The notes under the pieces are model-generated. The model saw nothing but the letters and a program-made list of their open reading frames with translations, was not told the origin of the DNA and did no database searches. The translations under genes and the position numbers were made by a program. DNA of 5,073 nt from positions 1-5,073 of the forward strand of contig JAGBRF010000113.1 in assembly GCA_017632555.1 (NCBI GenBank). Reading direction: 5' to 3'. Of this stretch, positions 1 to 5,073 are shown one piece after another (positions within the stretch are counted from its first letter, which is position 1; each line of letters opens with the position of its first letter). This stretch comes from Alphaproteobacteria bacterium. Lineage in GTDB: Bacteria; Pseudomonadota; Alphaproteobacteria; RF32; UBA3637.

Positions 1-1
1 A

Positions 2-1054
2 TACATTTTAAACCCGTTCAGCAACTTAATTTATCATTATTTGGATTTCAAACGTCATTATCAGGATTTACAACAAAAAATCGCCAATCATACAACAGAA
101 CCGTTTTCGATAATTACTTCCAAATTGCCGGAAAATCAAAAGCAAACGTATGTCATTATAATCGGGGAAAGCGCAAACAAAATGCACTTTTCTTGCTATG
201 GTTATCCGCGTCAAACTTGTGAATTTACAGATGCATTTGCGGACCATATATTATCATTTTCGAATGTTCGTTCACAATTTGCACAAACTATGCCATCTTT
301 GGAAAAAGCCATTTCTTTTGCAGACAACGAACATCCCGATTTGGTGTATACAAAAGGTTCTTTGATTGATTATTTCAAACAAGCCGGTTTTAAAACATAT
401 TGGTTATCCAATCAATATGCGTTAGATGACACCATTATCACCGCTATGACATCGCACGCCGATTACAATAAATGCTTTAATTACAGCGGTATGAAGCGTT
501 TTGAAAAGGCCGGCATTGACGGAGATTTATTGCCCGATATTCAAAAAATTATTCATAATGATGACACTAAGAAAGTTATTTTTATCCATTTAATCGGTTC
601 TCATGCCGCTTACGTCAACCGCTATCCCGTTGAATTCAGGTATTTCAAAGACAAAATGCCGAACAAAAAATTATCCGATACAAACCATCAATTTTTGAAT
701 TCCTATGATGATTCTTTGCGTTATACCGATTGGGTTTTGGCGGAAATAATCAAATACTTGCAACAAGAAACATGTGTCAATTATATGCTGTATTTTTCGG
801 ATCACGGGGAAGATGTTTTCGACACGAACACCACCAAATTGTTGGGCCATTCGGAATTAGCAAATGAGCCGATGACGTCCATTCCTTTACGTTTATGGAT
901 GTCAGATGCGTTGGAAAAAGCCCGGCCCGATATTCGCCAACGTGCCACGCATTTGGATAAACCATATAAATTGGAAGACGTGATTCACTTTATATTGGAT
1001 ATTTCTTCGCTTGAAAATAAAGATTACGACCCGTCAAAAAGCTTGTTGGATTAG
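2..1054 (+). CDS. Phosphoethanolamine transferase, CptA/EptC-like, catalytic domain (5' partial)
   Basis: The frame is open to the left edge with no stop, so the TTG at 41 is an internal leucine codon, not the start. The N-terminal membrane helices of this family lie outside the window. Enzymes of this family move phosphoethanolamine from phosphatidylethanolamine to lipid A or lipopolysaccharide core sugars on the periplasmic side of the inner membrane. Counting the TTG at 41 as residue 1, the alkaline-phosphatase/sulfatase fold shows IIGESAN with metal ligand E43, then FSNV followed by AQTMPSL. T83 there lines up with the catalytic Thr285 of MCR-1. HLIGSHAAY gives H183 and H188, YDDSLRYTD (222-230) is a typical family motif, FSDHGED supplies D254 and H255, and H270 lies in GHSELANEP. 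The QTxPSL context and the GSH..Y..RYP motif resemble CptA/EptC more than EptA or MCR. The family is clear; the acceptor (core sugar, lipid A or other) cannot be told from sequence. It ends with TAG, 52 bases before the next gene. Confidence 0.9.
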   Translation, partial: YILNPFSNLIYHYLDFKRHYQDLQQKIANHTTEPFSIITSKLPENQKQTYVIIIGESANKMHFSCYGYPRQTCEFTDAFADHILSFSNVRSQFAQTMPSLEKAISFADNEHPDLVYTKGSLIDYFKQAGFKTYWLSNQYALDDTIITAMTSHADYNKCFNYSGMKRFEKAGIDGDLLPDIQKIIHNDDTKKVIFIHLIGSHAAYVNRYPVEFRYFKDKMPNKKLSDTNHQFLNSYDDSLRYTDWVLAEIIKYLQQETCVNYMLYFSDHGEDVFDTNTTKLLGHSELANEPMTSIPLRLWMSDALEKARPDIRQRATHLDKPYKLEDVIHFILDISSLENKDYDPSKSLLD

Positions 1055-1079
1055 CATTTTTCCACAAACAGCGTACAAT
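1051..1079 (+). promoter_or_regulatory. Possible promoter for the small membrane-protein gene
   Basis: TTAGCA at 1051-1056 (4 of 6 matches to TTGACA) is followed after 17 bases by TACAAT at 1074-1079 (5 of 6 matches to TATAAT). Transcription would start near 1086, just ahead of the ribosome binding site. The -35 overlaps the stop codon of the upstream transferase gene. In AT-rich DNA such matches occur by chance, and read-through from upstream is an equal possibility; no convincing terminator lies in the 52-base gap. Confidence 0.35.
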
Positions 1080-1092
1080 ACGATTTATATTT

Positions 1093-1099
1093 GAAAGGA
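1093..1099 (+). promoter_or_regulatory. Ribosome binding site that favours the start at 1107
   Basis: GAAAGGA at 1093-1099 is followed by two in-frame ATGs at 1101 and 1107. The gap is one base to the first and seven bases to the second. The normal Shine-Dalgarno spacing therefore favours 1107 as the true start. Confidence 0.7.
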
Positions 1100-1106
1100 T
1101 ATGAAT

Positions 1107-1358
1107 ATGGACTTTGAAGCAGAAATCAAAAAAATTCAAGCACGCAACAAAAAAGTTGAATTAGATAAAGCTTGGGAAACCAGCAACACAAGGAAAATCA
1201 GCATTGCCGTTTTAACATACTTTGTGATGGTGCTGGTTATGTATTCGTTGGGAATGGCGGATCCGTTTATCGGTGCAATTATCCCGACACTTGGCTTTAC
1301 ATTGTCCACGCTTGGAATGAATTTCCTGAAAACCCTGTGGATTAAGGGGCAAAAATAA
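1107..1358 (+). CDS. Small conserved-type two-helix membrane protein, function unknown
   Basis: This is a complete gene of 83 aa; an in-frame ATG at 1101 would add two residues but sits too close to the ribosome binding site. Residues 1-30 are highly charged and helix-prone (EAEIKKIQARNKKVELDKAWE), likely an amphipathic or coiled-coil cytoplasmic segment ending in the basic TRK. Residues about 31-50 form a strong hydrophobic segment (ISIAVLTYFVMVLVMY). Residues about 53-76 form a second, weaker one containing Pro60, and the tail is basic (LWIKGQK). Positive charges on both outer ends suggest a hairpin with both ends in the cytoplasm. The layout of charged helix, ELDKAWE-like motif and two membrane helices recalls small uncharacterised proteins I have seen in diverse bacteria, but I cannot name a family. 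There is no signal peptide and no enzyme motif. Position between two envelope genes is the only context clue. Confidence 0.8.
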   Translation: MDFEAEIKKIQARNKKVELDKAWETSNTRKISIAVLTYFVMVLVMYSLGMADPFIGAIIPTLGFTLSTLGMNFLKTLWIKGQK

Positions 1359-1366
1359 TCCTGACT

Positions 1367-1383
1367 TACTTGACAATATAGCA
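1367..1383 (+). repeat. Direct repeat copy 1 (TACTTGACAATATAGCA)
   Basis: This 17-base element matches the element at 1431-1447 in 15 of 17 positions, with the first 11 bases identical. It contains a perfect TTGACA at 1370-1375, but nothing close to TATAAT lies 16-18 bases downstream; the nearest candidate (TTAATT, 1397-1402) is 21 bases away. It may be a decayed duplicate promoter or half of a regulator-binding pair. Confidence 0.5.
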
Positions 1384-1398
1384 CCCTATTCAAACCTT

Positions 1399-1414
1399 AA
1401 TTTAAGCTTATTAA
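1399..1414. promoter_or_regulatory. AT-rich imperfect palindrome, possible operator
   Basis: The 8-base palindrome TAAGCTTA is flanked by TTAA-type sequences on both sides, giving an imperfect inverted repeat just upstream of the autotransporter promoter. Such a site could bind a dimeric regulator. In DNA this rich in A and T the match could be chance. Confidence 0.2.
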
Positions 1415-1430
1415 CAAAAAGTTGAGAAAA

Positions 1431-1447
1431 TACTTGACAATTTATCA
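1431..1447 (+). repeat. Direct repeat copy 2 (TACTTGACAATTTATCA)
   Basis: This is the second copy of the 17-base element, 64 bases after the first and differing at two positions. Here the TTGACA (1434-1439) is at the right distance from a good -10, so this copy forms the working promoter. Confidence 0.5.
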
Positions 1448-1462
1448 AATTTGTGATTTAAT
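1434..1462 (+). promoter_or_regulatory. Strong sigma-70-type promoter of the autotransporter gene
   Basis: A perfect TTGACA (1434-1439) is followed after exactly 17 bases by TTTAAT (1457-1462), 5 of 6 matches to TATAAT. A TG at 1454-1455, one base before the -10, gives the extended -10 form. Transcription should begin near 1469, leaving a leader of about 65 bases. This near-consensus layout suggests high basal expression of the autotransporter, independent of the genes upstream. Confidence 0.75.
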
Positions 1463-1520
1463 AGGTGCTTACGACCCAATTTTAAGAAACTGTGGGGTTC
1501 TTGAATATACTAAATATAAG

Positions 1521-1527
1521 AAAAGGA
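1521..1527 (+). promoter_or_regulatory. Ribosome binding site of the autotransporter gene
   Basis: AAAAGGA lies seven bases before the ATG at 1535. It separates that start from the out-of-frame ATG at 1530, which is only two bases away and meets a stop after two codons. The resulting protein begins with a well-formed signal peptide, which supports the choice. Confidence 0.75.
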
Positions 1528-1534
1528 ATATGAT

Positions 1535-1651
1535 ATGAAAAATTCAAAAACAACCATTCGCGAATTAACCGCAAAATACAAGTCTGTATTGAAAAAGTGC
1601 GCATTTTTAAACGCTATCGGTATTTTGGCTTTTGCCGGCGTTGCAAATGCA
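1535..1651 (+). other. Signal peptide region of the autotransporter
   Basis: The 39-residue leader is longer than a standard Sec signal. It has several lysines and an arginine, then the hydrophobic stretch AFLNAIGILAFAGV, and ends in ANA before TET. The extended N-region recalls the long leaders of many autotransporters, which can slow inner-membrane export. The one cysteine (C22) comes before the hydrophobic core, so it is not a lipobox. Confidence 0.75.
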
Positions 1652-4600
1652 ACAGAAACAATGACAAACATCCCTTATGATTATCCATCTGAATCTTCAA
1701 CAAGAATGGAGACAGTTTGGACAGTTACAGGAAATGATCCGGCTTTTCCGCTTGTCAATATGTCAAGCAACCCGATTATCAACATCGGAACAAACACCGA
1801 AACAGCAACTGTCACAGACAGTGGCAGTCTTTCTTTGATAAACATTGCACAATTAAACGTTAGTGCCGGTTCATCTTTGACTTTCGCAGGAAGTTTGACA
1901 AATGAAGGAAAAACTTTCTATGCCGGCGATGTCGGTTTGGATTATGACGGACCAAGATATATCCAAATTTATACAAAAGAAGGTGTTGATACCAGAGATG
2001 AAAATGCTTATGCAATCAACAACTTTGGTACAATCACAGCGTCAGAAATCAGAAATAAAGAAACTATCATCAACTATGTCGGTTCTGTTATAAACGGTAA
2101 TGTTTACAATATATTGACAGTTGATATCAACGGAAATCCGTTGAATATGCCGACAATTGAAAACCGTGGCACAATCAATGGTAATGTTGTAAACTCCGGC
2201 AAATTTTTCAGTGGCGGAATGATCAATGGTGATGTTTCAAACACAGGAACTTTGACGGTTGCTTTGGGTAACATCAACGGAACTATTGACAATGGTAATG
2301 GTACATTGAACACATGGGGTACATTGGACAGAGATTTAAACGGAACCGTTGAATTTATAGCTGCAACGACTTTGAATGCCGGTGATGCTTATTCATTAAA
2401 CGGTGTTGCTACAAACTCTGATATCCTTACAGTCAATGGTGATTTAACTGTCAGCAATGCTTATTCCAGTTTTTCAAACTATGGCACATTGACAATTGCT
2501 GCTCCGGCTTCTGTTACCAGCAACATTTTGAACACAGGTATTATCAACAACTATGGTGCTATCAACGGAAACGTAACAAACCAAACAAATTCCATATTGA
2601 ACACCGAATTAAGTTCAGTAAGCGGTAAAATTTATAACTATGGTACGTTGAACACTTGGGGTACATTGACCCAAACAGATTTCAATAACAAATTGGCTGA
2701 TTCAGCTGATAAAACATTGAATTTGATTAATACTTCCAACTTGGCTTCAAATTTGAATGCTCAAGCCATCAATTTGTCATCAACGTTGAATACAAACGCA
2801 TATGAATTGAAATCCACTGCTCTTTATATTCAACAAGAAGGCAGATTAAACGTAGCAACAGGCGGAAAGTTCAATGGTGTAATTACAACAAATGCCGGTT
2901 CTATCAACAATGCCGGTACAATGGTTGGTACAATTACAAACAATAACGAACTCATAAACACCGGTTCTATCAAAAAAACAAGCGGTGTCAATACGATTAT
3001 CACAAATAACGGTAACTTGACAAACAACGGAAAGATTGAAAATGCCACTTTAACAAATACCGGCATTCTTTACAATCAAACTGCTTCAACAACAGGTACC
3101 GGTATCGCAGATACTGACATCACTAACAACGGAATGTTGGTGAACAGCGGTAAAATTATCAACACAGTGACAAATGATACTGCTGCAAACCCGGCCGTTT
3201 CTAACACTCATACTTTGATGAACTATGGCTATATTCAAGCCAAAAACTTCACCAATAACGGTATTATTCATAACTTGGGTGTTATGGGTGATAACATTAC
3301 CGAAGACGGAACGATTGCATCCAATTACAGTAAGTTCCAAAATAACAGCGTTGTTTACAACAACCGCATTATCAAAGCAGACAGCGTCATCAACGATGGA
3401 ACTATTGAAAACTATAATATGGTGAATGCAAGAGTTTTAACAAACAATGGTGCTTTACGTAATGAAAACGTACTTGGTGCACCCGGAGACGTTATCAGAG
3501 TATTCAACTACAATTCTCTTTATAACGGCGGAACAATTTACGGTGATGTTATAAACTATGCCGGCGCTGAAATGACAAGCCCGATTTTCACAATTTCCGG
3601 TACATTGACAAATAACGGAACATTGAATACTTGGGGCAGATTGGAAAGCGTAAATCCGATTTCTTTGGGTGGTACAACAAACTTGATTTATGATTCATCT
3701 TTAAAGAAAAACGCCACAATGGGTACAGTCAATGTTAAAAATGGCGTTACATTGGATTTGGAAACAAATAAGTTGACAGCTCATTCCTTTAATATAGAAG
3801 CAAATTCTGTTGTCAAACTCAATGTAAAATCAAAAGATGAATACGGTTCTGTTCAAGCTACAAATTACAGCTATTCCACATTTGGTACAAAGGTATCTTT
3901 TGTGTTGGATAGAGGCATATTGACAGAAGGAAAAACAATTACCCTTCCCGTCTTTATGAATGAAAGCGGAGATCCGATAAACCTGAATCTTGCTTCAATT
4001 GAAAACAACCGTTATTCAGTTACGAAAGAAGATAATGGTGCTTATACAATTTCCTATGCTCCGTCATCCAGTGGCAAAATTATTGCTTACGGTGGTGATC
4101 AAAACGTCATCAGAGCAACATCTGCTTGGTTAGATGAAGAAGACATGCCGGAAAATACAAAAGCAGAAGAAATACAAAAAACATTGAATACATTGAACCA
4201 AACAGATATGGCTTCTTATGTCAAAGCTGTTCGTTCTTTGATGCCGGAAACAGCTCCTGTTGCTTATACATTGGCAAATTTGATCAACAACAAACTTGCT
4301 GAAGCGGCAGAAGGACGCTTTATGTCCCGCAGAACAGTCCAAACAATCAGAGAACAAAGAATTGTCCGTGGTCGTAACAGCGGTGACGTTGTTATCCCAA
4401 GAACAACCGGTTCTATTTGGGCAAAAGGTTTGTATAACAAAACAAAATTGGATACAAAACTTGGCTTTGATGCAAAAGTTGATGGTGTTGCAGTCGGTAT
4501 TGATGGAAAGACCAATGATTATTTGACACTCGGTGTCGGTTATGCTTACACAGGTGCTGATGTCGATTCAAAAAGTCGTGAAACAGATGTTACCACACAT

Positions 4601-5073
4601 ACCGGTATGCTTTATGGTGAATATGCAAACGGACAATGCTTCATGAATGGTGTCGTCAGTTACAGCCGTTCCGAATATGAAGAAGATAAAGACGTTGCAG
4701 AAACCAGTGCTGATACAAAATACACATCAGACGTTGCTTACGGACGTGTTATGGGTGGATTCCATATTCCTGTTGATTACTTCATCTTCACACCGGAAAC
4801 CGGTTTAAGATACTTGTGGATCAAGATGAATGGTTACACAGACAGCGATGGTCAAGAAATTGCTGATGAAAGCACTTCCAGCTTGACCGGTGTTGTCGGA
4901 TTGCGTGTCGCAGCTAAAACAAAATTGATCGGATTGGATCAAGTTATGTTCTGGCCGGAAGTTGCCGTTCGTGGAACTTATGACATTGTCGATGCAGACA
5001 ACAACGTTACCGTCAGCTTACCAAATAACAGCTCTTATGTTGTAGAAGGCGAAAAATTAAAACGTTTCGGCAT
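1535..5073 (+). CDS. Type Va autotransporter with Asn/Gly-rich beta-helix passenger (3' partial)
   Basis: One frame runs 1179 codons without a stop to the right edge. Residues 1-39 are a long signal peptide: a basic N-region (about 1-21), a hydrophobic core (about 23-36) and a likely cut after ANA (39). Residues about 40-728 are a passenger rich in Asn, Gly, Thr and Ile, with many N-x-G-x-I/L repeats (clearest at 161-264 and 449-703), as expected for a right-handed beta-helix. It has no cysteine, usual for proteins secreted through a barrel. Residues about 729-860 resemble a junction or autochaperone region. Residues about 865-945 form a charged, helical linker (SLMPETAPVAY, RRTVQTIREQR). From SIWAKG at about 960 comes the autotransporter beta-domain, with about ten of twelve strands present. 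About 60 residues, including the terminal aromatic residue used for barrel assembly, lie beyond the window, so full length is probably near 1240. No protease or lipase motif is evident; adhesion or surface coating is likely but unproven. Confidence 0.92.
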   Translation, partial: MKNSKTTIRELTAKYKSVLKKCAFLNAIGILAFAGVANATETMTNIPYDYPSESSTRMETVWTVTGNDPAFPLVNMSSNPIINIGTNTETATVTDSGSLSLINIAQLNVSAGSSLTFAGSLTNEGKTFYAGDVGLDYDGPRYIQIYTKEGVDTRDENAYAINNFGTITASEIRNKETIINYVGSVINGNVYNILTVDINGNPLNMPTIENRGTINGNVVNSGKFFSGGMINGDVSNTGTLTVALGNINGTIDNGNGTLNTWGTLDRDLNGTVEFIAATTLNAGDAYSLNGVATNSDILTVNGDLTVSNAYSSFSNYGTLTIAAPASVTSNILNTGIINNYGAINGNVTNQTNSILNTELSSVSGKIYNYGTLNTWGTLTQTDFNNKLADSADKTLNLINTSNLASNLNAQAINLSSTLNTNAYELKSTALYIQQEGRLNVATGGKFNGVITTNAGSINNAGTMVGTITNNNELINTGSIKKTSGVNTIITNNGNLTNNGKIENATLTNTGILYNQTASTTGTGIADTDITNNGMLVNSGKIINTVTNDTAANPAVSNTHTLMNYGYIQAKNFTNNGIIHNLGVMGDNITEDGTIASNYSKFQNNSVVYNNRIIKADSVINDGTIENYNMVNARVLTNNGALRNENVLGAPGDVIRVFNYNSLYNGGTIYGDVINYAGAEMTSPIFTISGTLTNNGTLNTWGRLESVNPISLGGTTNLIYDSSLKKNATMGTVNVKNGVTLDLETNKLTAHSFNIEANSVVKLNVKSKDEYGSVQATNYSYSTFGTKVSFVLDRGILTEGKTITLPVFMNESGDPINLNLASIENNRYSVTKEDNGAYTISYAPSSSGKIIAYGGDQNVIRATSAWLDEEDMPENTKAEEIQKTLNTLNQTDMASYVKAVRSLMPETAPVAYTLANLINNKLAEAAEGRFMSRRTVQTIREQRIVRGRNSGDVVIPRTTGSIWAKGLYNKTKLDTKLGFDAKVDGVAVGIDGKTNDYLTLGVGYAYTGADVDSKSRETDVTTHTGMLYGEYANGQCFMNGVVSYSRSEYEEDKDVAETSADTKYTSDVAYGRVMGGFHIPVDYFIFTPETGLRYLWIKMNGYTDSDGQEIADESTSSLTGVVGLRVAAKTKLIGLDQVMFWPEVAVRGTYDIVDADNNVTVSLPNNSSYVVEGEKLKRFG
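2015..2326 (+). repeat. Passenger repeat block 1 (N-x-G-x-I/L type)
   Basis: Residues 161-264 carry successive short units such as INNFGTI, IENRGTI, VVNSGKF, VSNTGTL and NINGTI, closing with GTLNTWGTL. An aliphatic residue, Asn and Gly recur at near-fixed spacing, the pattern of stacked beta-helix coils with Asn ladders. The boundary is approximate. Confidence 0.6.
2300..2326 (+). repeat. GTLNTWGTL motif, copy 1
   Basis: This encodes residues 256-264. At DNA level it matches copy 2 in 25 of 27 bases. It is followed by a stretch with few N-x-G units (DRDLNGTVEFIAATTLNAG), so it looks like the end cap of a repeat module. It holds one of the very few tryptophans in the passenger. Confidence 0.7.
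2642..2668 (+). repeat. GTLNTWGTL motif, copy 2
   Basis: This encodes residues 370-378, identical in protein to copy 1 and 114 codons after it. It is preceded by an N-x-G stretch (ILNTGIINNYGAINGNV) and followed by non-repetitive sequence rich in Leu, Asn and Ser. Confidence 0.7.
2879..3643 (+). repeat. Passenger repeat block 2 (longest N-x-G-x-I/L array)
   Basis: Residues 449-703 are the densest repeat zone, with units such as ITTNAGSI, LINTGSI, LTNNGKI, LTNTGIL, ITNNGML, FTNNGII, VINDGTI, LTNNGAL and LTNNGTL. Asn is frequent at the position before x-Gly, as in an Asn ladder inside a beta-helix. The units vary at DNA level (AAT/AAC, GGT/GGC/GGA), which points to an old array under selection rather than a recent tandem expansion. 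Confidence 0.65.
3617..3643 (+). repeat. GTLNTWGRL motif, copy 3
   Basis: This encodes residues 695-703. It is more diverged in DNA than copies 1 and 2 and has Arg in place of the second Thr. It ends the long repeat block and leads into the junction region before the barrel. Confidence 0.65.
4412..5073 (+). other. Autotransporter beta-barrel domain (incomplete at window edge)
   Basis: From residue 960 (SIWAKGLYNKTK) alternating amphipathic strands follow: GVAVGIDGKT, YLTLGVGYAYTGADV, THTGMLYGEYAN, FMNGVVSYSRSEY, VAYGRVMGGFHIPV, FTPETGLRYLWIKMNGY, LTGVVGLRVAAKT, VMFWPEVAVRGTYDIV and a last partial one near the end. The order, the W-x-K-G opening and the PE-x-GLRY and WPEVAVRG strands match the classical autotransporter translocator (Pfam 03797 type). 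About two strands are missing beyond the window. One cysteine (C1035) sits in a turn. Confidence 0.9.

Larger units (their letters stand above)
1359..1534. other. Intergenic regulatory region upstream of the autotransporter
   Basis: These 176 AT-rich bases contain no gene on either strand that I would support. They hold, in order, a first TTGACA-bearing repeat (1367-1383), an imperfect AT palindrome around TAAGCTTA (centre near 1406), the second copy of the repeat, which forms the -35 of a strong promoter (1431-1447), and a leader of about 65 bases. In the leader, AAGAA (1484-1488) can pair with TTCTT (1498-1502) around a nine-base loop containing GGGG; this is a weak hairpin without a U-tract, so not a terminator. 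No good intrinsic terminator for the 83-residue gene is visible. Confidence 0.6.

Noticed and set aside
41..43. TTG as start codon of the transferase gene
   Set aside because: The frame is open for 13 more codons to the window edge, there is no ribosome binding site before it, and the family needs an N-terminal membrane domain upstream.
1136..1393. Minus-strand open frame of 85 codons opposite the small membrane-protein gene
   Set aside because: It mirrors the plus-strand gene, has no clear ribosome binding site, and its product lacks recognisable features.
1484..1502. Possible riboswitch or terminator in the leader
   Set aside because: Only a five-base-pair stem with a nine-base loop can be drawn, with no U-tract and no known aptamer core.
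1530..1538. ATG-ATA-TGA mini-ORF overlapping the autotransporter start
   Set aside because: It lies only two bases after the ribosome binding site and encodes two residues. It is most likely a chance result of the ATATGATATG sequence.
2104..3340. Several minus-strand open frames opposite the passenger
   Set aside because: Their hydrophobic, Pro/Val/Ile-rich products arise from reading Asn-, Gly- and Thr-codon repeats backwards. The plus-strand frame is continuous and coherent.
2015..3643. CRISPR array or DNA tandem repeat
   Set aside because: The repeats are at protein level with variable spacing and diverged codons. There are no identical repeats with unique spacers.
4130..4526. Open frames on both strands overlapping the linker and barrel region
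   Set aside because: They are out of frame with a clearly recognised autotransporter domain and show no motif of their own.

Overview
This AT-rich window carries three genes, all on the + strand and all tied to the cell envelope. Outer-membrane autotransporter and phosphoethanolamine-transferase genes mean a Gram-negative host. The low GC, the strong preference for TTG leucine codons and the style of the autotransporter fit a host-associated, possibly gut-dwelling alphaproteobacterium. That placement is an inference from general resemblance, not from a marker gene. Translation uses the standard bacterial code, with TGG for Trp and no in-frame TGA.

Positions 2-1054 hold the 3' part of a phosphoethanolamine transferase of the CptA/EptC type. 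It is open at the left edge of the window. The whole metal-binding catalytic domain is present, but the N-terminal membrane part is missing. After a 52-base gap comes a complete small gene (1107-1358, 83 aa) for a membrane protein of unknown function with a charged N-terminal helix and two probable membrane segments.

Positions 1359-1534 form a regulatory intergenic region. It contains a near-consensus sigma-70-type promoter (TTGACA, 17-base spacer, TTTAAT with a TG extension), an upstream imperfect copy of the -35 region, an AT-rich palindrome and a good ribosome binding site.

From 1535 to the right edge there is one uninterrupted reading frame of 1179 codons, open at the end. It encodes a classical monomeric (type Va) autotransporter: long signal peptide, an Asn/Gly-rich beta-helix passenger built from N-x-G-x-I/L repeats, a passenger-barrel junction, a linker helix, and about ten of the expected twelve strands of the beta-barrel. 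The passenger contains three copies of the nonapeptide GTLNTWG(T/R)L, which appear to close three repeat modules.

The three genes need not form one operon. The autotransporter has its own strong promoter. The common theme is surface construction: modification of lipopolysaccharide or a related glycolipid by the transferase, and a large surface or secreted repeat protein delivered by the autotransporter. I see no RNA gene, CRISPR array, insertion sequence or evident new multi-gene system.
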